Shown one piece after another: positions 18,964 through 30,918 of a stretch of DNA of 59,836 nt. The notes under the pieces are model-generated. The model searched no databases, was not told where the DNA came from, and was given only the letters and a program-made list of their open reading frames with translations. The position numbers and the translations under genes are program-made. Each line of letters opens with the position of its first letter. Within the stretch, counting starts at the first letter, position 1. Source of the stretch: Jeotgalibacillus sp. S-D1 (GTDB lineage Bacteria; Bacillota; Bacilli; Bacillales; Jeotgalibacillaceae); NCBI RefSeq assembly GCF_004358665.1, contig NZ_SMZR01000009.1:1-59836 (forward strand), given 5' to 3'.

Positions 18964-18989
18964 GCTCGAGTACCTCCCTTCTTCTTGAA

Positions 18990-19301
18990 CTATTTATCTA
19001 GAGATTCACCTGATTTTTTTGCAATACGTACTTTTTTACCGTCCTCAACTTTGTAGCCAACGCGTGTTGGTTCATTTGTTTTTGGATCGATTAGCATCAC
19101 GTTTGAAACGTGAATTGCTGCCTCCTGGTTGTTGATTCCACCTTGTGGATTCATTTGAGAAGGTTTAGAGTGCTTCTTGACGATGTTTACACCCTCAACA
19201 AGCACGCGGTCTTTCTTAGGGAAAGCAGCAAGAATCGTACCAGTCTTGCCTTTGTCCTTGCCCGAAATAACCATTACTTTATCGCCTTTTTTAACGTGCA
19301 T
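18990..19301 (-). CDS. rplX: 50S ribosomal protein L24
   Basis: The 103-residue L24 has the N-terminal KOW motif ([19 protein letters not shown]). It initiates 50S assembly and sits at the tunnel exit. It is followed by rplE after 26 bp. Confidence 0.97.
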   Translation of the reverse strand: MHVKKGDKVMVISGKDKGKTGTILAAFPKKDRVLVEGVNIVKKHSKPSQMNPQGGINNQEAAIHVSNVMLIDPKTNEPTRVGYKVEDGKKVRIAKKSGESLDK

Positions 19302-19338
19302 CCTATCGCACCTCCTTGATACGGTGGTAATTGATCAA

Positions 19339-19728
<390 letters not shown>

Positions 19729-19749
19729 TTAACTTATCCGAACAATATA

Positions 19750-20013
19750 TTAGATAATAACCGCTTTTTCTACGACTTCCAATAGACGGAAACGTTTAGT
19801 TGCTGAAAGCGGGCGAGTTTCCATTACACGAACGATGTCGCCAATCTTAGCTTCATTCTGTTCGTCGTGAGCTTTATACTTCTTAGAGTACTTTACTCGT
19901 TTGCCATAAAGTGAATGTTTCTTTTGTGTCTCAACCAAAACAGTGATCGTTTTGTCCATTTTATCAGATACGACACGGCCGGTGTAGACTTTACGCTGGT
20001 TGCGTTCACTCAT
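19750..20013 (-). CDS. rpsQ: 30S ribosomal protein S17
   Basis: The 87-residue S17 begins [22 protein letters not shown], an OB-fold primary binder of 16S rRNA. GAGGAGG precedes its ATG. It follows rpmC by 22 bp. Confidence 0.97.
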   Translation of the reverse strand: MSERNQRKVYTGRVVSDKMDKTITVLVETQKKHSLYGKRVKYSKKYKAHDEQNEAKIGDIVRVMETRPLSATKRFRLLEVVEKAVII

Positions 20014-20035
20014 GCTGCAAACCTCCTCTCAGTTA

Positions 20036-20660
<625 letters not shown>

Positions 20661-20662
20661 GA

Positions 20663-21325
20663 TTAGTTTCCTCCTTCCTCGGACTTCTTCTTGTTCTTAG
20701 TAGGAAGAACTTCTCCACGATAAATCCATACTTTAACTCCGAGCTTGCCATACGTAGTATCCGCTTCAACGTGAGCGTAATCGATGTCAGCACGAAGAGT
20801 ATGAAGTGGAACTGTACCTTCGCTGTAATGTTCAGCACGAGCGATATCTGCTCCGCCAAGACGACCAGAAACCTGAGTTTTGATCCCTTTAGCACCAGCA
20901 CGCATTGTGCGTTGAATTGATTGTTTTTGTGCACGACGGAAAGACACTCGGTTTTCCAATTGACGTGCGATGTTTTCACCTACTAGTTTCGCATCAAGAT
21001 CAGCTCTTTTGATTTCAACGATATTGATGTGAACTCGCTTGTTAGTGATTTTGTTAAGGTCTTTACGAAGTGCTTCCACTTCTGTTCCACCTTTACCAAT
21101 CACCATACCAGGCTTAGCAGTGTGAATTGTAATGTTAACGCGGTTAGCCGCGCGCTCGATTTCAACCTTAGAAACAGAAGCTTCTTTAAGGCGTCCTTCG
21201 ATATAATCACGGACTCTTAGGTCTTCGTGCAAAAGATCAGCATAGTCCTTACCTGCGAACCATTTTGAATCCCAGTCACGAATAATCCCTATTCTAAGTC
21301 CTATTGGATGTATTTTTTGACCCAC
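20663..21325 (-). CDS. rpsC: 30S ribosomal protein S3
   Basis: The 220-residue S3 has an N-terminal KH domain with the [14 protein letters not shown] signature and a C-terminal domain that lines the mRNA entry channel. The start is GTG at 21325, preceded by GGAGGGG that overlaps the end of rplV. Only 3 bp separate the two genes. Confidence 0.97.
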   Translation of the reverse strand: MGQKIHPIGLRIGIIRDWDSKWFAGKDYADLLHEDLRVRDYIEGRLKEASVSKVEIERAANRVNITIHTAKPGMVIGKGGTEVEALRKDLNKITNKRVHINIVEIKRADLDAKLVGENIARQLENRVSFRRAQKQSIQRTMRAGAKGIKTQVSGRLGGADIARAEHYSEGTVPLHTLRADIDYAHVEADTTYGKLGVKVWIYRGEVLPTKNKKKSEEGGN

Positions 21326-21328
21326 GCG

Positions 21329-21670
21329 TTACCCCTCCTTTTTTTCAGATACCACGATTGTTACATGGCTTGTACGTTTGTTGATTGCACTTGCACGGCC
21401 CATCGCACGTGGACGGAAACGTTTAAGTGTTGGACCTTCATTAACATAGGCCTCTGTAATCACTAGATTATTGATGTCCATATCGTAATTATGCTCAGCG
21501 TTCGCTACAGCAGATTTCAATACCTTTTCAATTACTGGTGAAGCAGAACGTGGAGTGTGGTTAAGAATTGCAACCGCCTCGCCAATCTGCTTACCTCGGA
21601 TCAAATCTACTACTAGGCGTACTTTACGAGGAGCAATACGAACTGTTCTCGCAACAGCTTTAGCTTGCAT
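21329..21670 (-). CDS. rplV: 50S ribosomal protein L22
   Basis: The 113-residue L22 ([18 protein letters not shown] to VVSEKKEG) carries the extended beta-hairpin ([17 protein letters not shown]) that narrows the exit tunnel next to L4. No insertion or deletion of the kind linked to macrolide resistance is apparent. Confidence 0.97.
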   Translation of the reverse strand: MQAKAVARTVRIAPRKVRLVVDLIRGKQIGEAVAILNHTPRSASPVIEKVLKSAVANAEHNYDMDINNLVITEAYVNEGPTLKRFRPRAMGRASAINKRTSHVTIVVSEKKEG

Positions 21671-21689
21671 TAGGATAGCCTCCTCTCAA

Positions 21690-21968
21690 TTAGCGTCTTG
21701 TTTTCTTGTCATCGTTGCCATGGCCTTTGTACGTACGGCTAGGTGCAAATTCACCAAGCTTGTGTCCTACCATGTCTTCTGTGACGTATACTGGAACATG
21801 TTTGCGTCCATCGTATACAGCGATCGTGTGACCGATGAATGCTGGGAAGATTGTTGAACGACGAGACCAAGTTTTAACAACCTGTTTCTTGTCTGCTTCA
21901 TTAAGCTTCTCAACTTTAACCATTAAATGATCGTCCACAAAAGGTCCTTTTTTCAAGCTGCGACCCAT
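21690..21968 (-). CDS. rpsS: 30S ribosomal protein S19
   Basis: The 92-residue S19 begins [16 protein letters not shown], with the conserved [16 protein letters not shown] segment. It is a head protein partnered with S13. It follows rplB by 60 bp. Confidence 0.97.
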   Translation of the reverse strand: MGRSLKKGPFVDDHLMVKVEKLNEADKKQVVKTWSRRSTIFPAFIGHTIAVYDGRKHVPVYVTEDMVGHKLGEFAPSRTYKGHGNDDKKTRR

Positions 21969-22028
21969 ATTGGAACCTCCCTTCGTGATTGTCCTACGGT
22001 TCGACTGTTGAACCGTAGCTCAATCCCG

Positions 22029-22886
<858 letters not shown>

Positions 22887-22892
22887 TTATTA

Positions 22893-23177
22893 TTAAGCTT
22901 CAAAAAATTCGATTTCTTTGCTTGCTGCAGTAAGAGTTACAATTGCTTTGCGACGCTTGTTAGTATAACCAGCATAACGACCCATGCGCTTGTATTTCCC
23001 TTTGTAGTTCATGATGTTAACTTTTGAAACGTCCACACCAAAAACTTCTTCAATAGCATGTTTTACTTGTGTTTTGTTGGCACGAGTGTCAACTTCAAAC
23101 GTATATTTCTTCTCACCCATAAGGTCTGAAGAACGTTCAGTAATTACGGGGCGCTTAATGATATCACGAGCTTCCAT
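22893..23177 (-). CDS. rplW: 50S ribosomal protein L23
   Basis: The 94-residue L23 ([16 protein letters not shown]) is the docking site for trigger factor and SRP at the tunnel exit. Its ATG overlaps the rplD stop by one base. Confidence 0.97.
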   Translation of the reverse strand: MEARDIIKRPVITERSSDLMGEKKYTFEVDTRANKTQVKHAIEEVFGVDVSKVNIMNYKGKYKRMGRYAGYTNKRRKAIVTLTAASKEIEFFEA

Positions 23178-23800
23178 TATACAAGCACCTCCTCTACTTT
23201 TTGAACTGCAGCTTTTGTCATGATTAACTTGTCGTGTCCAAGCACGTCAAGAACGCTGACTCCAGTAGCAGATACGATTGTTACTCCAGGAATATTACGA
23301 CCAGCTAGAGAAACATTTTCATCAAGACCGTCAGTCACTACTAGGACTTTCTTGTCTACTGAAAGGTTTTTAAGAACTGATGCAAATTCCTTTGTTTTTG
23401 GCGATTCGAATGAAAGCGCCTCTAGTACTAGGAAATTCTCTTCAACCACTTTGGAAGAAAGAGCTGATTTAATTGCTAAGCGACGAACTTTTTTAGGAAG
23501 CTTGTAGCTGTAGCTGCGTGGTGTTGGTCCGAAGACAACTCCACCTCCACGCCATTGTGGTGAGCGGATAGAACCTTGACGGGCACGACCTGTACCTTTT
23601 TGGCGCCATGGCTTACGTCCACCGCCGCGTACTGCAGAACGATTTTTTACTTTGTGTGATCCTTGGCGAAGTGATGCACGTTGCATTACTACAGCCTCAA
23701 ACATCACAGCGTTGTTTGGCTCGATACCGAAGATTGATTCGTTAAGCTCGAAATCTCCAGCTGTTGAACCATCTTGTTTGTAAAGAGATACTTTAGGCAT
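23177..23800 (-). CDS. rplD: 50S ribosomal protein L4
   Basis: The 207-residue L4 has the extended loop [18 protein letters not shown] that reaches the tunnel constriction. In B. subtilis and E. coli L4 is also implicated in feedback control of the S10 operon. It is coupled to rplW by a one-base overlap. Confidence 0.97.
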   Translation of the reverse strand: MPKVSLYKQDGSTAGDFELNESIFGIEPNNAVMFEAVVMQRASLRQGSHKVKNRSAVRGGGRKPWRQKGTGRARQGSIRSPQWRGGGVVFGPTPRSYSYKLPKKVRRLAIKSALSSKVVEENFLVLEALSFESPKTKEFASVLKNLSVDKKVLVVTDGLDENVSLAGRNIPGVTIVSATGVSVLDVLGHDKLIMTKAAVQKVEEVLV

Positions 23801-23829
23801 TCCTGTTTCCTCCTTTCCGATAGCGTCTA

Positions 23830-24459
23830 TTATTTAGCTTTTACCGCACTATTTACTTGAATTAATGTCTTGTTAGGGCCTGGAACGTTACCTTTAACAA
23901 GAAGCAAGTTACGTTCAACGTCAACTTTAACGATTGACAGGTTTTGAACTGTTACTCTTTCTCCACCCATACGTCCAGGTAATAGTTTACCTTTGAATAC
24001 ACGGTTTGGATCTACAGGACCCATTGAACCAGGACGACGGTGGTAACGAGAACCATGGGACATTGGTCCGCGGGATTGGTTATGGCGCTTGATCGCACCT
24101 TGGAAACCTTTACCCTTCGAAATTCCTGTCACATCTATTACATCGCCTTCTGCGAAAATATCAACCTTGACTTCTTGACCAATCTCATATCCTCCAAGTT
24201 CAACACCGCGTACTTCACGGACGAAGCGCTTAGGAGTAGTTCCTGCTTTAGCAACATGGCCGCCTTCTGGTTTGTTTGAAAGCTTAGCACGCTTATCATC
24301 AAAACCTAGTTGGATAGCCTCGTATCCGTCTGTTTCAACTGTCTTCATTTGAAGAACAACGTTTGGCGTTGCTTGGATTACAGTTACAGGGATCAAGTCA
24401 CCATTTTCAGCAAAAACCTGAGTCATTCCAATCTTTCTACCTAAGATTCCTTTGGTCAT
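23830..24459 (-). CDS. rplC: 50S ribosomal protein L3
   Basis: The 209-residue L3 starts [16 protein letters not shown]. Its loop ([17 protein letters not shown]) approaches the peptidyl transferase centre, and the sequence there looks wild type. It is the second gene of the S10 operon. Confidence 0.97.
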   Translation of the reverse strand: MTKGILGRKIGMTQVFAENGDLIPVTVIQATPNVVLQMKTVETDGYEAIQLGFDDKRAKLSNKPEGGHVAKAGTTPKRFVREVRGVELGGYEIGQEVKVDIFAEGDVIDVTGISKGKGFQGAIKRHNQSRGPMSHGSRYHRRPGSMGPVDPNRVFKGKLLPGRMGGERVTVQNLSIVKVDVERNLLLVKGNVPGPNKTLIQVNSAVKAK

Positions 24460-24502
24460 TAGTCACACCTCCTAATTTGTTTTAGTAATTTATTTGTTGT
24501 TA

Positions 24503-24938
<436 letters not shown>

Positions 24939-24943
24939 TAGAT

Positions 24944-24972
24944 ATTATACAGAATATAATAGGATCGCGCAA
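24944..24972 (-). promoter_or_regulatory. S10 operon promoter, proximal
   Basis: On the minus strand -35 TTGCGC at 24967-24972 and a consensus -10 TATAAT at 24944-24949 are 17 bp apart. Confidence 0.75.
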
Positions 24973-25009
24973 GTCTTTTTGCAAAATTACTTTCTAACAC
25001 ACTTTCTTT

Positions 25010-25038
25010 ATTATACGAGGGATTGATTCAGGTTTCAA
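25010..25038 (-). promoter_or_regulatory. S10 operon promoter, distal
   Basis: On the minus strand -35 TTGAAA at 25033-25038 and -10 TATAAT at 25010-25015 are 17 bp apart. This is an excellent sigma-A match 66 bp upstream of the proximal one. Between 25040 and 25190 I see nothing further. Confidence 0.75.
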
Positions 25039-25189
25039 GTCATATAGAAATAGGCAGAAAATTCACAGGCCTTTTACGATTAAATACGCTCAATTTGCGG
25101 GGTGTTTGCAGGGTTTTGGGTTTGTTTCTTCTATAGTAGAGTTTTTGTTTATCCAAACCGGTTTAATTTGATTGGAGAATTTTCAACTG

Positions 25190-25842
25190 ATATTAATCGA
25201 TTACGTGGGGGGCAATATCGTAGCGCTAATGAAATTTATCGATCATCTCGACGCTTAAAGGGGGTTTATCTTTCAGCTTTTCAATATATCGATCATGTTT
25301 GGGGGTATATCGCACATCTTTGGCTCGAAATCGATCATAGGGGGATCGTTTCCAGCATACAGTGGTCAGATTATCATTCATTCAGATATTAATAATCATT
25401 TATCATACATATTTGCAGATATATCGATCAACTTTACCTTTATATCGATCACTTTGGAGGCTATATCGTACATCTATTTAATTTTATCGCTCATCACAAC
25501 GTTTAAAGAGCGTTTATCTTGCAACTTTTGCATTATATCGATTATGTTTGGGAGGATATCGTACATCTTCGGCCAGATATCGATCATTGGCGATTCGTTT
25601 CCGGCATCCGGTGGTACCTGTTATCATACAATCAGATACTAATATTCATTTATCACACATATTTACAGATATATCGATCAGCTGCACACTTATATCGTTC
25701 ACAGTGGAGGCAATATCTTACCTCTATTGAAATTTATCGCTCATCACGAGGCTTAAAGGAAGTTTATCTTGCAGCTTTTTTATTATATCGATGATGTTTG
25801 GAAGGATATCGCACATCTTCGCACCGATATCGATCAACACTG
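25190..25842. repeat. large two-level tandem array: 21-bp phased ATCGATCA cores in a ~249-bp repeat
   Basis: About 25 copies of an ATCGATCA-like core sit at a 21-bp pitch in runs: 25196-25238 (3), 25268-25330 (4), 25402-25486 (5), 25516-25579 (4), 25652-25736 (5), 25766-25829 (4). Runs are separated by 30 bp or 72-73 bp, that is 21n+9 or 21n+10. The pattern repeats with a 249-250 bp period; for example ATGTTTG recurs at 25295, 25544 and 25794. Perfect ATCGATCA occurs at eight of the sites. The array fills the space between tuf and the S10 promoters, where B. subtilis has ybaC. Open frames across it are periodic artefacts without ribosome sites. Confidence 0.9.
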
Positions 25843-25935
25843 GCAACTATACACTCAAAAACCATAGAGAAGAACTGCCACTTTACTCCCCCACCTCTGT
25901 CATCAAGGAGCTCATCTGCAGCTCAAGTATTAAAC

Positions 25936-25973
25936 ATAAAAAAACCCTGCACCCAATTAAGGATGCAGGGGTT
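25936..25973 (-). terminator. terminator after tuf
   Basis: On the minus strand AACCCCTGCATCC pairs with GGTGCAGGG around a TTAATTG loop and is followed by a T7 run. It ends the str operon before the repeat array. Confidence 0.9.
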
Positions 25974-25993
25974 ATTATAGTCATCAGCAGAAA

Positions 25994-27184
25994 TTACTTC
26001 TGGATAGAAGCAACTACGCCAGCGCCTACTGTACGTCCACCTTCACGAATAGAGAACTTAGTTCCTTCTTCGATTGCGATAGGAGAGATTAGCTCAACAG
26101 TCATTTCGATGTTGTCGCCAGGCATAACCATTTCTACTCCTTCAGGAAGGTTACAAACGCCAGTTACGTCAGTTGTACGGAAGTAGAACTGTGGGCGGTA
26201 GTTAGTGAAGAATGGAGTGTGACGTCCACCTTCTTCTTTTGAAAGAACATAAACTTCAGCTTTGAAGTTTGTGTGTGGAGTGATTGTTCCTGGTTTAGCA
26301 AGAACTTGTCCACGGTTGATGTCATCACGTGATACACCACGAAGTAGTGCACCAATGTTGTCACCAGCTTCAGCATAGTCAAGAAGCTTACGGAACATTT
26401 CAACTCCTGTTACAGTTGTTGATTTTGGCTCTTCAGTAAGACCGATGATTTCAACTACGTCACCGACTTTAACTTGTCCACGCTCAACACGTCCAGTAGC
26501 AACTGTACCACGGCCAGTGATTGAGAATACATCCTCAACAGGCATCATGAATGGTTTTTCAGTGTCACGTTCTGGAGTTGGGATGTAGCTATCTACAGCT
26601 TCCATAAGCTCATAGATTTTTTCTTCCCATTCTGCATCGCCTTCAAGGGCTTTAAGAGCAGAACCTTTGATTACTGGAACATCGTCGCCAGGGAAGTCGT
26701 AGTCTGAAAGAAGATCACGAATTTCCATTTCAACTAGTTCAAGAAGCTCTTCATCGTCAACCATGTCGCATTTGTTCATGAATACAACAAGGTAAGGTAC
26801 ACCTACTTGACGAGAAAGAAGGATGTGCTCACGAGTTTGTGGCATTGGGCCGTCAGCAGCAGATACTACTAGGATTCCGCCATCCATTTGTGCAGCACCA
26901 GTGATCATGTTTTTAACATAGTCAGCGTGTCCTGGGCAGTCTACGTGTGCATAGTGACGAGTGTCAGTTTCGTACTCAACGTGTGCAGTTGAGATTGTGA
27001 TTCCGCGCTCGCGCTCTTCTGGAGCACCATCAATTTGATCATATGCCATTGCAGTTCCACGACCATATTTCTTGTGAAGTACAGTTGTGATTGCAGCTGT
27101 TAAAGTTGTTTTACCATGGTCAACGTGTCCGATTGTACCGATATTAGCATGGGTTTTCGAACGGTCGAATTTTTCCTTAGCCAT
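25994..27184 (-). CDS. tuf: translation elongation factor Tu
   Basis: The 396-residue GTPase delivers aminoacyl-tRNA to the ribosome. G motifs are intact: GHVDHGKTT near residue 18, DCPGHADY near 80 and NKCD near 135. Domains 2 and 3 are complete to [17 protein letters not shown] precedes the ATG. It is the last gene of the str operon, with a 125-bp gap to fusA that holds its own promoter and a small palindrome. Confidence 0.98.
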   Translation of the reverse strand: MAKEKFDRSKTHANIGTIGHVDHGKTTLTAAITTVLHKKYGRGTAMAYDQIDGAPEERERGITISTAHVEYETDTRHYAHVDCPGHADYVKNMITGAAQMDGGILVVSAADGPMPQTREHILLSRQVGVPYLVVFMNKCDMVDDEELLELVEMEIRDLLSDYDFPGDDVPVIKGSALKALEGDAEWEEKIYELMEAVDSYIPTPERDTEKPFMMPVEDVFSITGRGTVATGRVERGQVKVGDVVEIIGLTEEPKSTTVTGVEMFRKLLDYAEAGDNIGALLRGVSRDDINRGQVLAKPGTITPHTNFKAEVYVLSKEEGGRHTPFFTNYRPQFYFRTTDVTGVCNLPEGVEMVMPGDNIEMTVELISPIAIEEGTKFSIREGGRTVGAGVVASIQK

Positions 27185-27237
27185 TTGGGAAATCCTCCTT
27201 TAGATAGTTAAAGATTATTTTTTATTGTTATGGGGTC

Positions 27238-27258
27238 AAGCGGTGCCAGGCACCACTT
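27238..27258. repeat. REP-like palindrome GGTGCC-A-GGCACC
   Basis: The 21-bp palindrome AAG.GGTGCC A GGCACC.CTT has one mismatched pair and is centred on 27248. GGTGCCTGGCACC-type palindromes are, as I recall, widely dispersed in Bacillaceae genomes. It lies in the tuf leader between the tuf promoter and ribosome site. Confidence 0.5.
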
Positions 27259-27280
27259 AAACACCATAGCTTACATAGTA

Positions 27281-27309
27281 GTTATACTTTATTGGAAGAG
27301 CTAAATCAA
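27281..27309 (-). promoter_or_regulatory. tuf promoter in the fusA-tuf gap
   Basis: On the minus strand -35 TTGATT at 27304-27309 and -10 TATAAC at 27281-27286 are 17 bp apart, directly after the fusA stop. A separate promoter would let tuf exceed the rest of the str operon. Confidence 0.6.
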
Positions 27310-29388
27310 TTATTCCCCTTTATTTTTCTTGATGATTTCTTCGGAGATTGATTTAGGTACTTCTTCATAGTGATCGAAGAACATTGAGAATGTTCCGCGT
27401 CCTTGTGTATTTGAGCGAAGTGATGTTGCATATCCGAACATCTCAGAAAGAGGAACGAACGCTTTAACGATCTGCGCGTTTCCGCGAGACGCCATACCTT
27501 CAACTCGGCCACGACGAGACGTAATGTCTCCCATAATGTCGCCCATGTACTCTTCAGGAATCATTACTTCAACACGCATAAGCGGCTCAAGCAGTACAGG
27601 GTTACATTTTGATACAGCATTTTTCAATGCCATAGAAGCAGCAATTTTAAACGCCATCTCAGAGGAGTCAACATCATGGTAAGAACCATCATATAGACGG
27701 GCTTTAATGTCGATTAGCGGGTAACCGGCAAGTACACCGTTGTCCAGTGAATCTTCAAGTCCAGCTTGAACAGCAGGAATGTATTCACGTGGAACAGTAC
27801 CACCTACGATACCATTTTCGAATTCAAAGCCTTTACCCTCTTCGTTTGGAGAGAATTCGATTTTAACGTGTCCAAATTGTCCACGTCCACCAGATTGGCG
27901 TACGAATTTCCCTTCAACTTGTGCAGAGCCACGGAATGTCTCACGGTAAGATACCTGAGGAGCACCAACGTTAGCTTCTACTTTAAACTCACGGCGCATA
28001 CGGTCAACCAGGATATCAAGGTGAAGCTCACCCATACCTGCGATGATCGTTTGACCTGTTTCAGTGTCAGTGTGCGCGTGGAAAGTTGGATCTTCTTCCT
28101 GAAGCTTTTGAAGAGCTTGACCCATTTTATCTTGGTCAGCTTTCGACTTAGGTTCGATCGCAACAGAGATAACTGGCTCAGGGAATTCCATAGATTCAAG
28201 AATAACAAGACTCTTTTCATCACATAGAGTATCACCTGTTGTTGTATCTTTAAGACCAACAGCAGCCGCGATATCACCTGCATATACTTCAGCAATTTCT
28301 TCACGGGAGTTAGCATGCATTTGCAGGATACGTCCTACGCGCTCACGCTTTCCTTTTGAAGCATTCTGAACGTATGATCCAGATTGTAAAACACCAGAGT
28401 AAACACGGAAGAACGTTAGTTTACCAACGTACGGATCTGTCATAACTTTAAATGCAAGAGCAGAGAAAGGAGCTTCGTCGCTTGGCGGACGAGTAATCTC
28501 TTCTTCTGAATCAGGAACATGTCCTTTGATAGACTCTACATCAAGTGGTGACGGAAGGTAGTCAATAACTGCGTCCAACAGAAGTTGAACTCCTTTGTTT
28601 TTGAAAGCAGAACCACAGATTACTGGGTAGAATTCAACGTTTACAGTTCCTTTACGGATTGCAGCTTTGATTTCTTCAGTAGTGAATTCTTCACCTTCAA
28701 GGTATTTCATCATTAGATCTTCATCAAGATCTGCTACCGCTTCAATTAGCTTTCCGCGATATTCTTCAGCTTGCTCTTTGTACTCTTCTGGAATTTCGCG
28801 CTGTTCAGTACGAGTTCCAAGATCGTCTTCATAGAAATAAGCAACATTTTCAACCAGGTCAATGATACCTTCGAACTCGTCTTCAGCACCGATTGGAAGT
28901 TGAATTGGATGAGCATTAGCTTGAAGACGGTCATGCAATGTTCCTACAGAGTATAAGAAGTCTGCACCGATTTTGTCCATTTTATTAACGAACACGATAC
29001 GTGGTACTCCGTAAGTTGTTGCTTGACGCCATACAGTTTCAGTTTGTGGCTCAACGCCTGATTGGGCATCAAGTACACCTACTGCACCATCAAGTACACG
29101 AAGTGAACGTTCAACTTCAACAGTGAAGTCTACGTGTCCAGGTGTATCAATGATGTTAACGCGGTGGTCTTTCCATGAAGCTGTTGTAGCAGCAGATGTG
29201 ATCGTGATTCCACGTTCTTGCTCCTGCTCCATCCAGTCCATTTGTGACGCACCTTCATGCGTTTCACCAATCTTATGGATACGACCAGTGTAGTAAAGGA
29301 TACGCTCCGTTGCAGTCGTTTTACCAGCATCAATGTGAGCCATGATACCGATATTACGAGTGTTTTTTAAGGAGAACTCTCTAGGCAT
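27310..29388 (-). CDS. fusA: translation elongation factor G
   Basis: The 692-residue GTPase catalyses tRNA-mRNA translocation. G motifs [17 protein letters not shown] and NKMD are intact, and all five domains are present to the C-terminal [14 protein letters not shown]. It lies 50 bp after rpsG. Confidence 0.98.
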   Translation of the reverse strand: MPREFSLKNTRNIGIMAHIDAGKTTATERILYYTGRIHKIGETHEGASQMDWMEQEQERGITITSAATTASWKDHRVNIIDTPGHVDFTVEVERSLRVLDGAVGVLDAQSGVEPQTETVWRQATTYGVPRIVFVNKMDKIGADFLYSVGTLHDRLQANAHPIQLPIGAEDEFEGIIDLVENVAYFYEDDLGTRTEQREIPEEYKEQAEEYRGKLIEAVADLDEDLMMKYLEGEEFTTEEIKAAIRKGTVNVEFYPVICGSAFKNKGVQLLLDAVIDYLPSPLDVESIKGHVPDSEEEITRPPSDEAPFSALAFKVMTDPYVGKLTFFRVYSGVLQSGSYVQNASKGKRERVGRILQMHANSREEIAEVYAGDIAAAVGLKDTTTGDTLCDEKSLVILESMEFPEPVISVAIEPKSKADQDKMGQALQKLQEEDPTFHAHTDTETGQTIIAGMGELHLDILVDRMRREFKVEANVGAPQVSYRETFRGSAQVEGKFVRQSGGRGQFGHVKIEFSPNEEGKGFEFENGIVGGTVPREYIPAVQAGLEDSLDNGVLAGYPLIDIKARLYDGSYHDVDSSEMAFKIAASMALKNAVSKCNPVLLEPLMRVEVMIPEEYMGDIMGDITSRRGRVEGMASRGNAQIVKAFVPLSEMFGYATSLRSNTQGRGTFSMFFDHYEEVPKSISEEIIKKNKGE

Positions 29389-29438
29389 GGGTCTTTCTCC
29401 TTCCTAAAATGGTTATATGGTAGAAAATCGTTTTAATC

Positions 29439-29909
29439 TTACCAGCGGTAGTGAGCAAATGCTTTATTTGCTTCAGCCATTTTGTGTGTATCTTCACGTT
29501 TCTTAACTGCAGCTCCAGTGTTGTTTGCTGCATCAAGAATTTCGTTAGCAAGACGTTCTTGCATTGTCTTTTCTCCACGCTTACGAGCGTTGTCAACTAA
29601 CCAGCGAAGACCAAGAGTTGTACGGCGTTCCGGGCGAACTTCAACCGGCACCTGGTAGTTTGCTCCACCAACACGGCGTGCACGAACTTCAAGAACTGGC
29701 ATGATGTTTTTAAGACCTTGATCGAATACTTCAAGAGCGTCTTTACCGCTGCGTTCCTGGATTACATTGAACGCTGAATAAAGAATCTTTTGAGCTGTAC
29801 CTCTCTTACCGTCAACCATGATTTTATTAATTAAACGAGTAACCAGCTTCGAATTATAAATCGGATCTGGCAACACGTCACGTTTTGCTACTGCACCTTT
29901 ACGAGGCAT
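29439..29909 (-). CDS. rpsG: 30S ribosomal protein S7
   Basis: The 156-residue S7 starts [17 protein letters not shown]7 nucleates the 3' domain of 16S rRNA. The ATG at 29909 is preceded by AAAGGAGG. An in-frame ATG at 29927 would include the ribosome site and is rejected. Confidence 0.97.
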   Translation of the reverse strand: MPRKGAVAKRDVLPDPIYNSKLVTRLINKIMVDGKRGTAQKILYSAFNVIQERSGKDALEVFDQGLKNIMPVLEVRARRVGGANYQVPVEVRPERRTTLGLRWLVDNARKRGEKTMQERLANEILDAANNTGAAVKKREDTHKMAEANKAFAHYRW

Positions 29910-29949
29910 GTATGTTCCTCCTTTCAAAAAATCTATTTATATAGCTATA

Positions 29950-30369
29950 TTATTTCTTTTCCTTTGGTCTCTTAGTACCGTATAGAGAACGACCTTGACG
30001 GCGTCCGTCTACACCAGCAGTATCAAGAGCACCACGAACGATGTGGTAACGTACCCCTGGTAAATCTTTTACACGTCCACCACGGATAAGAACAACACTG
30101 TGTTCTTGCAAGTTGTGTCCGATACCTGGGATATAAGCAGTTACCTCGATTTGATTCGTTAAGCGCACACGAGCATATTTACGAAGAGCCGAGTTTGGTT
30201 TCTTCGGAGTCATCGTACCTACACGAGTACAAACACCACGTTTTTGTGGAGAAGATACGTTAGTCGCTTTTTTCTTAAAGCTATTGTATCCCTTGTTAAG
30301 TGCTGGTGAAGTTGACTTTGTGCCCTTTGATTGGCGCGGTTTACGCACTAATTGGTTAATAGTTGGCAT
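29950..30369 (-). CDS. rpsL: 30S ribosomal protein S12
   Basis: The 139-residue S12 starts [15 protein letters not shown]. The decoding-centre loops [11 protein letters not shown] and [13 protein letters not shown] are wild type at the positions known for streptomycin resistance. GGGAGG precedes the ATG at 30369. The longer frame to 30423 has no ribosome site. Confidence 0.97.
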   Translation of the reverse strand: MPTINQLVRKPRQSKGTKSTSPALNKGYNSFKKKATNVSSPQKRGVCTRVGTMTPKKPNSALRKYARVRLTNQIEVTAYIPGIGHNLQEHSVVLIRGGRVKDLPGVRYHIVRGALDTAGVDGRRQGRSLYGTKRPKEKK

Positions 30370-30431
30370 GAGTTTTTTCCTCCCTTCAAAATTGTTGTAA
30401 GCCCACACATCCAGGTGGTTCATTTTTGGGT

Positions 30432-30464
30432 AAAAACAAAGCCTTTGTAGTATCGCACTACAAA
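30432..30464 (-). terminator. terminator-like hairpin between rplGB and rpsL
   Basis: On the minus strand TTTGTAGT pairs with ACTACAAA around GCGAT (30444-30464), followed by GGCTTTGTTTTTAC. It directly follows the rplGB stop and could partially terminate or attenuate transcription into the str operon. Confidence 0.45.
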
Positions 30465-30471
30465 AACATCT

Positions 30472-30720
30472 TTAAATTGCAATGGCTACCGCAGCAGCAC
30501 CGACTTCGATTCCGCATGCTTTCCCCAGTTTCTTCATAGAGTCAACACGGGAAACAGACACGTTCATATCTTTAGCGGTGTGTATGATCTTGTCGATCAC
30601 ATGGACATCCGCATCATCAGCGATGATCACCTCTCGGATTGATCCTGCCTTGAGGGCCTTTACGACTTGTTTGGATCCTACAATGATGTGCTTAGCCTGT
30701 GATACTTTTTCATAAGACAT
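30472..30720 (-). CDS. rplGB: L7Ae-family K-turn-binding ribosomal protein (YbxF type)
   Basis: The 82-residue protein starts [18 protein letters not shown] and ends [16 protein letters not shown]. It is of the L7Ae/L30e/S12e fold, which binds kink-turn RNA. In B. subtilis YbxF associates with ribosomes in exponential growth. The ATG at 30720 has GGAGG 8 nt upstream; upstream in-frame ATGs are too close to that site. It is the first gene of the str transcript, with its own promoter. Confidence 0.93.
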   Translation of the reverse strand: MSYEKVSQAKHIIVGSKQVVKALKAGSIREVIIADDADVHVIDKIIHTAKDMNVSVSRVDSMKKLGKACGIEVGAAAVAIAI

Positions 30721-30768
30721 CTTCATATCCTCCAAAGTAACAGGTTACGAATAGGAGCAACCTTGAAT

Positions 30769-30797
30769 ATATTATCATCTCACCTGGGTGATGTCAA
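30769..30797 (-). promoter_or_regulatory. promoter of rplGB-rpsL-rpsG-fusA-tuf
   Basis: On the minus strand -35 TTGACA at 30792-30797 and -10 TAATAT at 30769-30774 are 17 bp apart, just downstream of the rpoC terminator. Confidence 0.75.
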
Positions 30798-30802
30798 CAA
30801 AC

Positions 30803-30855
30803 CTTTAAAAAGAAATTGGAAAATGCGATGCCAATATCAGGCATCGCATTTCCAC
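30803..30855 (-). terminator. terminator after rpoC
   Basis: On the minus strand GGAAATGCGATGCC pairs with GGCATCGCATTTTCC around a 7-nt loop, and AATTTCTTTTT follows. It separates rpoBC from the str operon. Confidence 0.85.
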
Positions 30856-30918
30856 TCCTTTTTTAAGAGCTGTCAGCCCGCCTCATTAAAGGAAGGACTG
30901 ACATAAGCATGAACCGAT

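Noticed and set aside
25190-25842. CRISPR array
   Set aside because: The unit is 21 bp with an 11-bp core and 10-bp variable part, the core is a degenerate palindrome, and no cas genes are present. CRISPR repeats and spacers are longer and more uniform.
25102-25980. Several overlapping plus-strand open frames of 60-131 codons across the large array
   Set aside because: Their products are 7-residue periodic because the repeat is 21 bp. They lack ribosome sites, shift frame between 249-250 bp copies, and no known family is recognisable.
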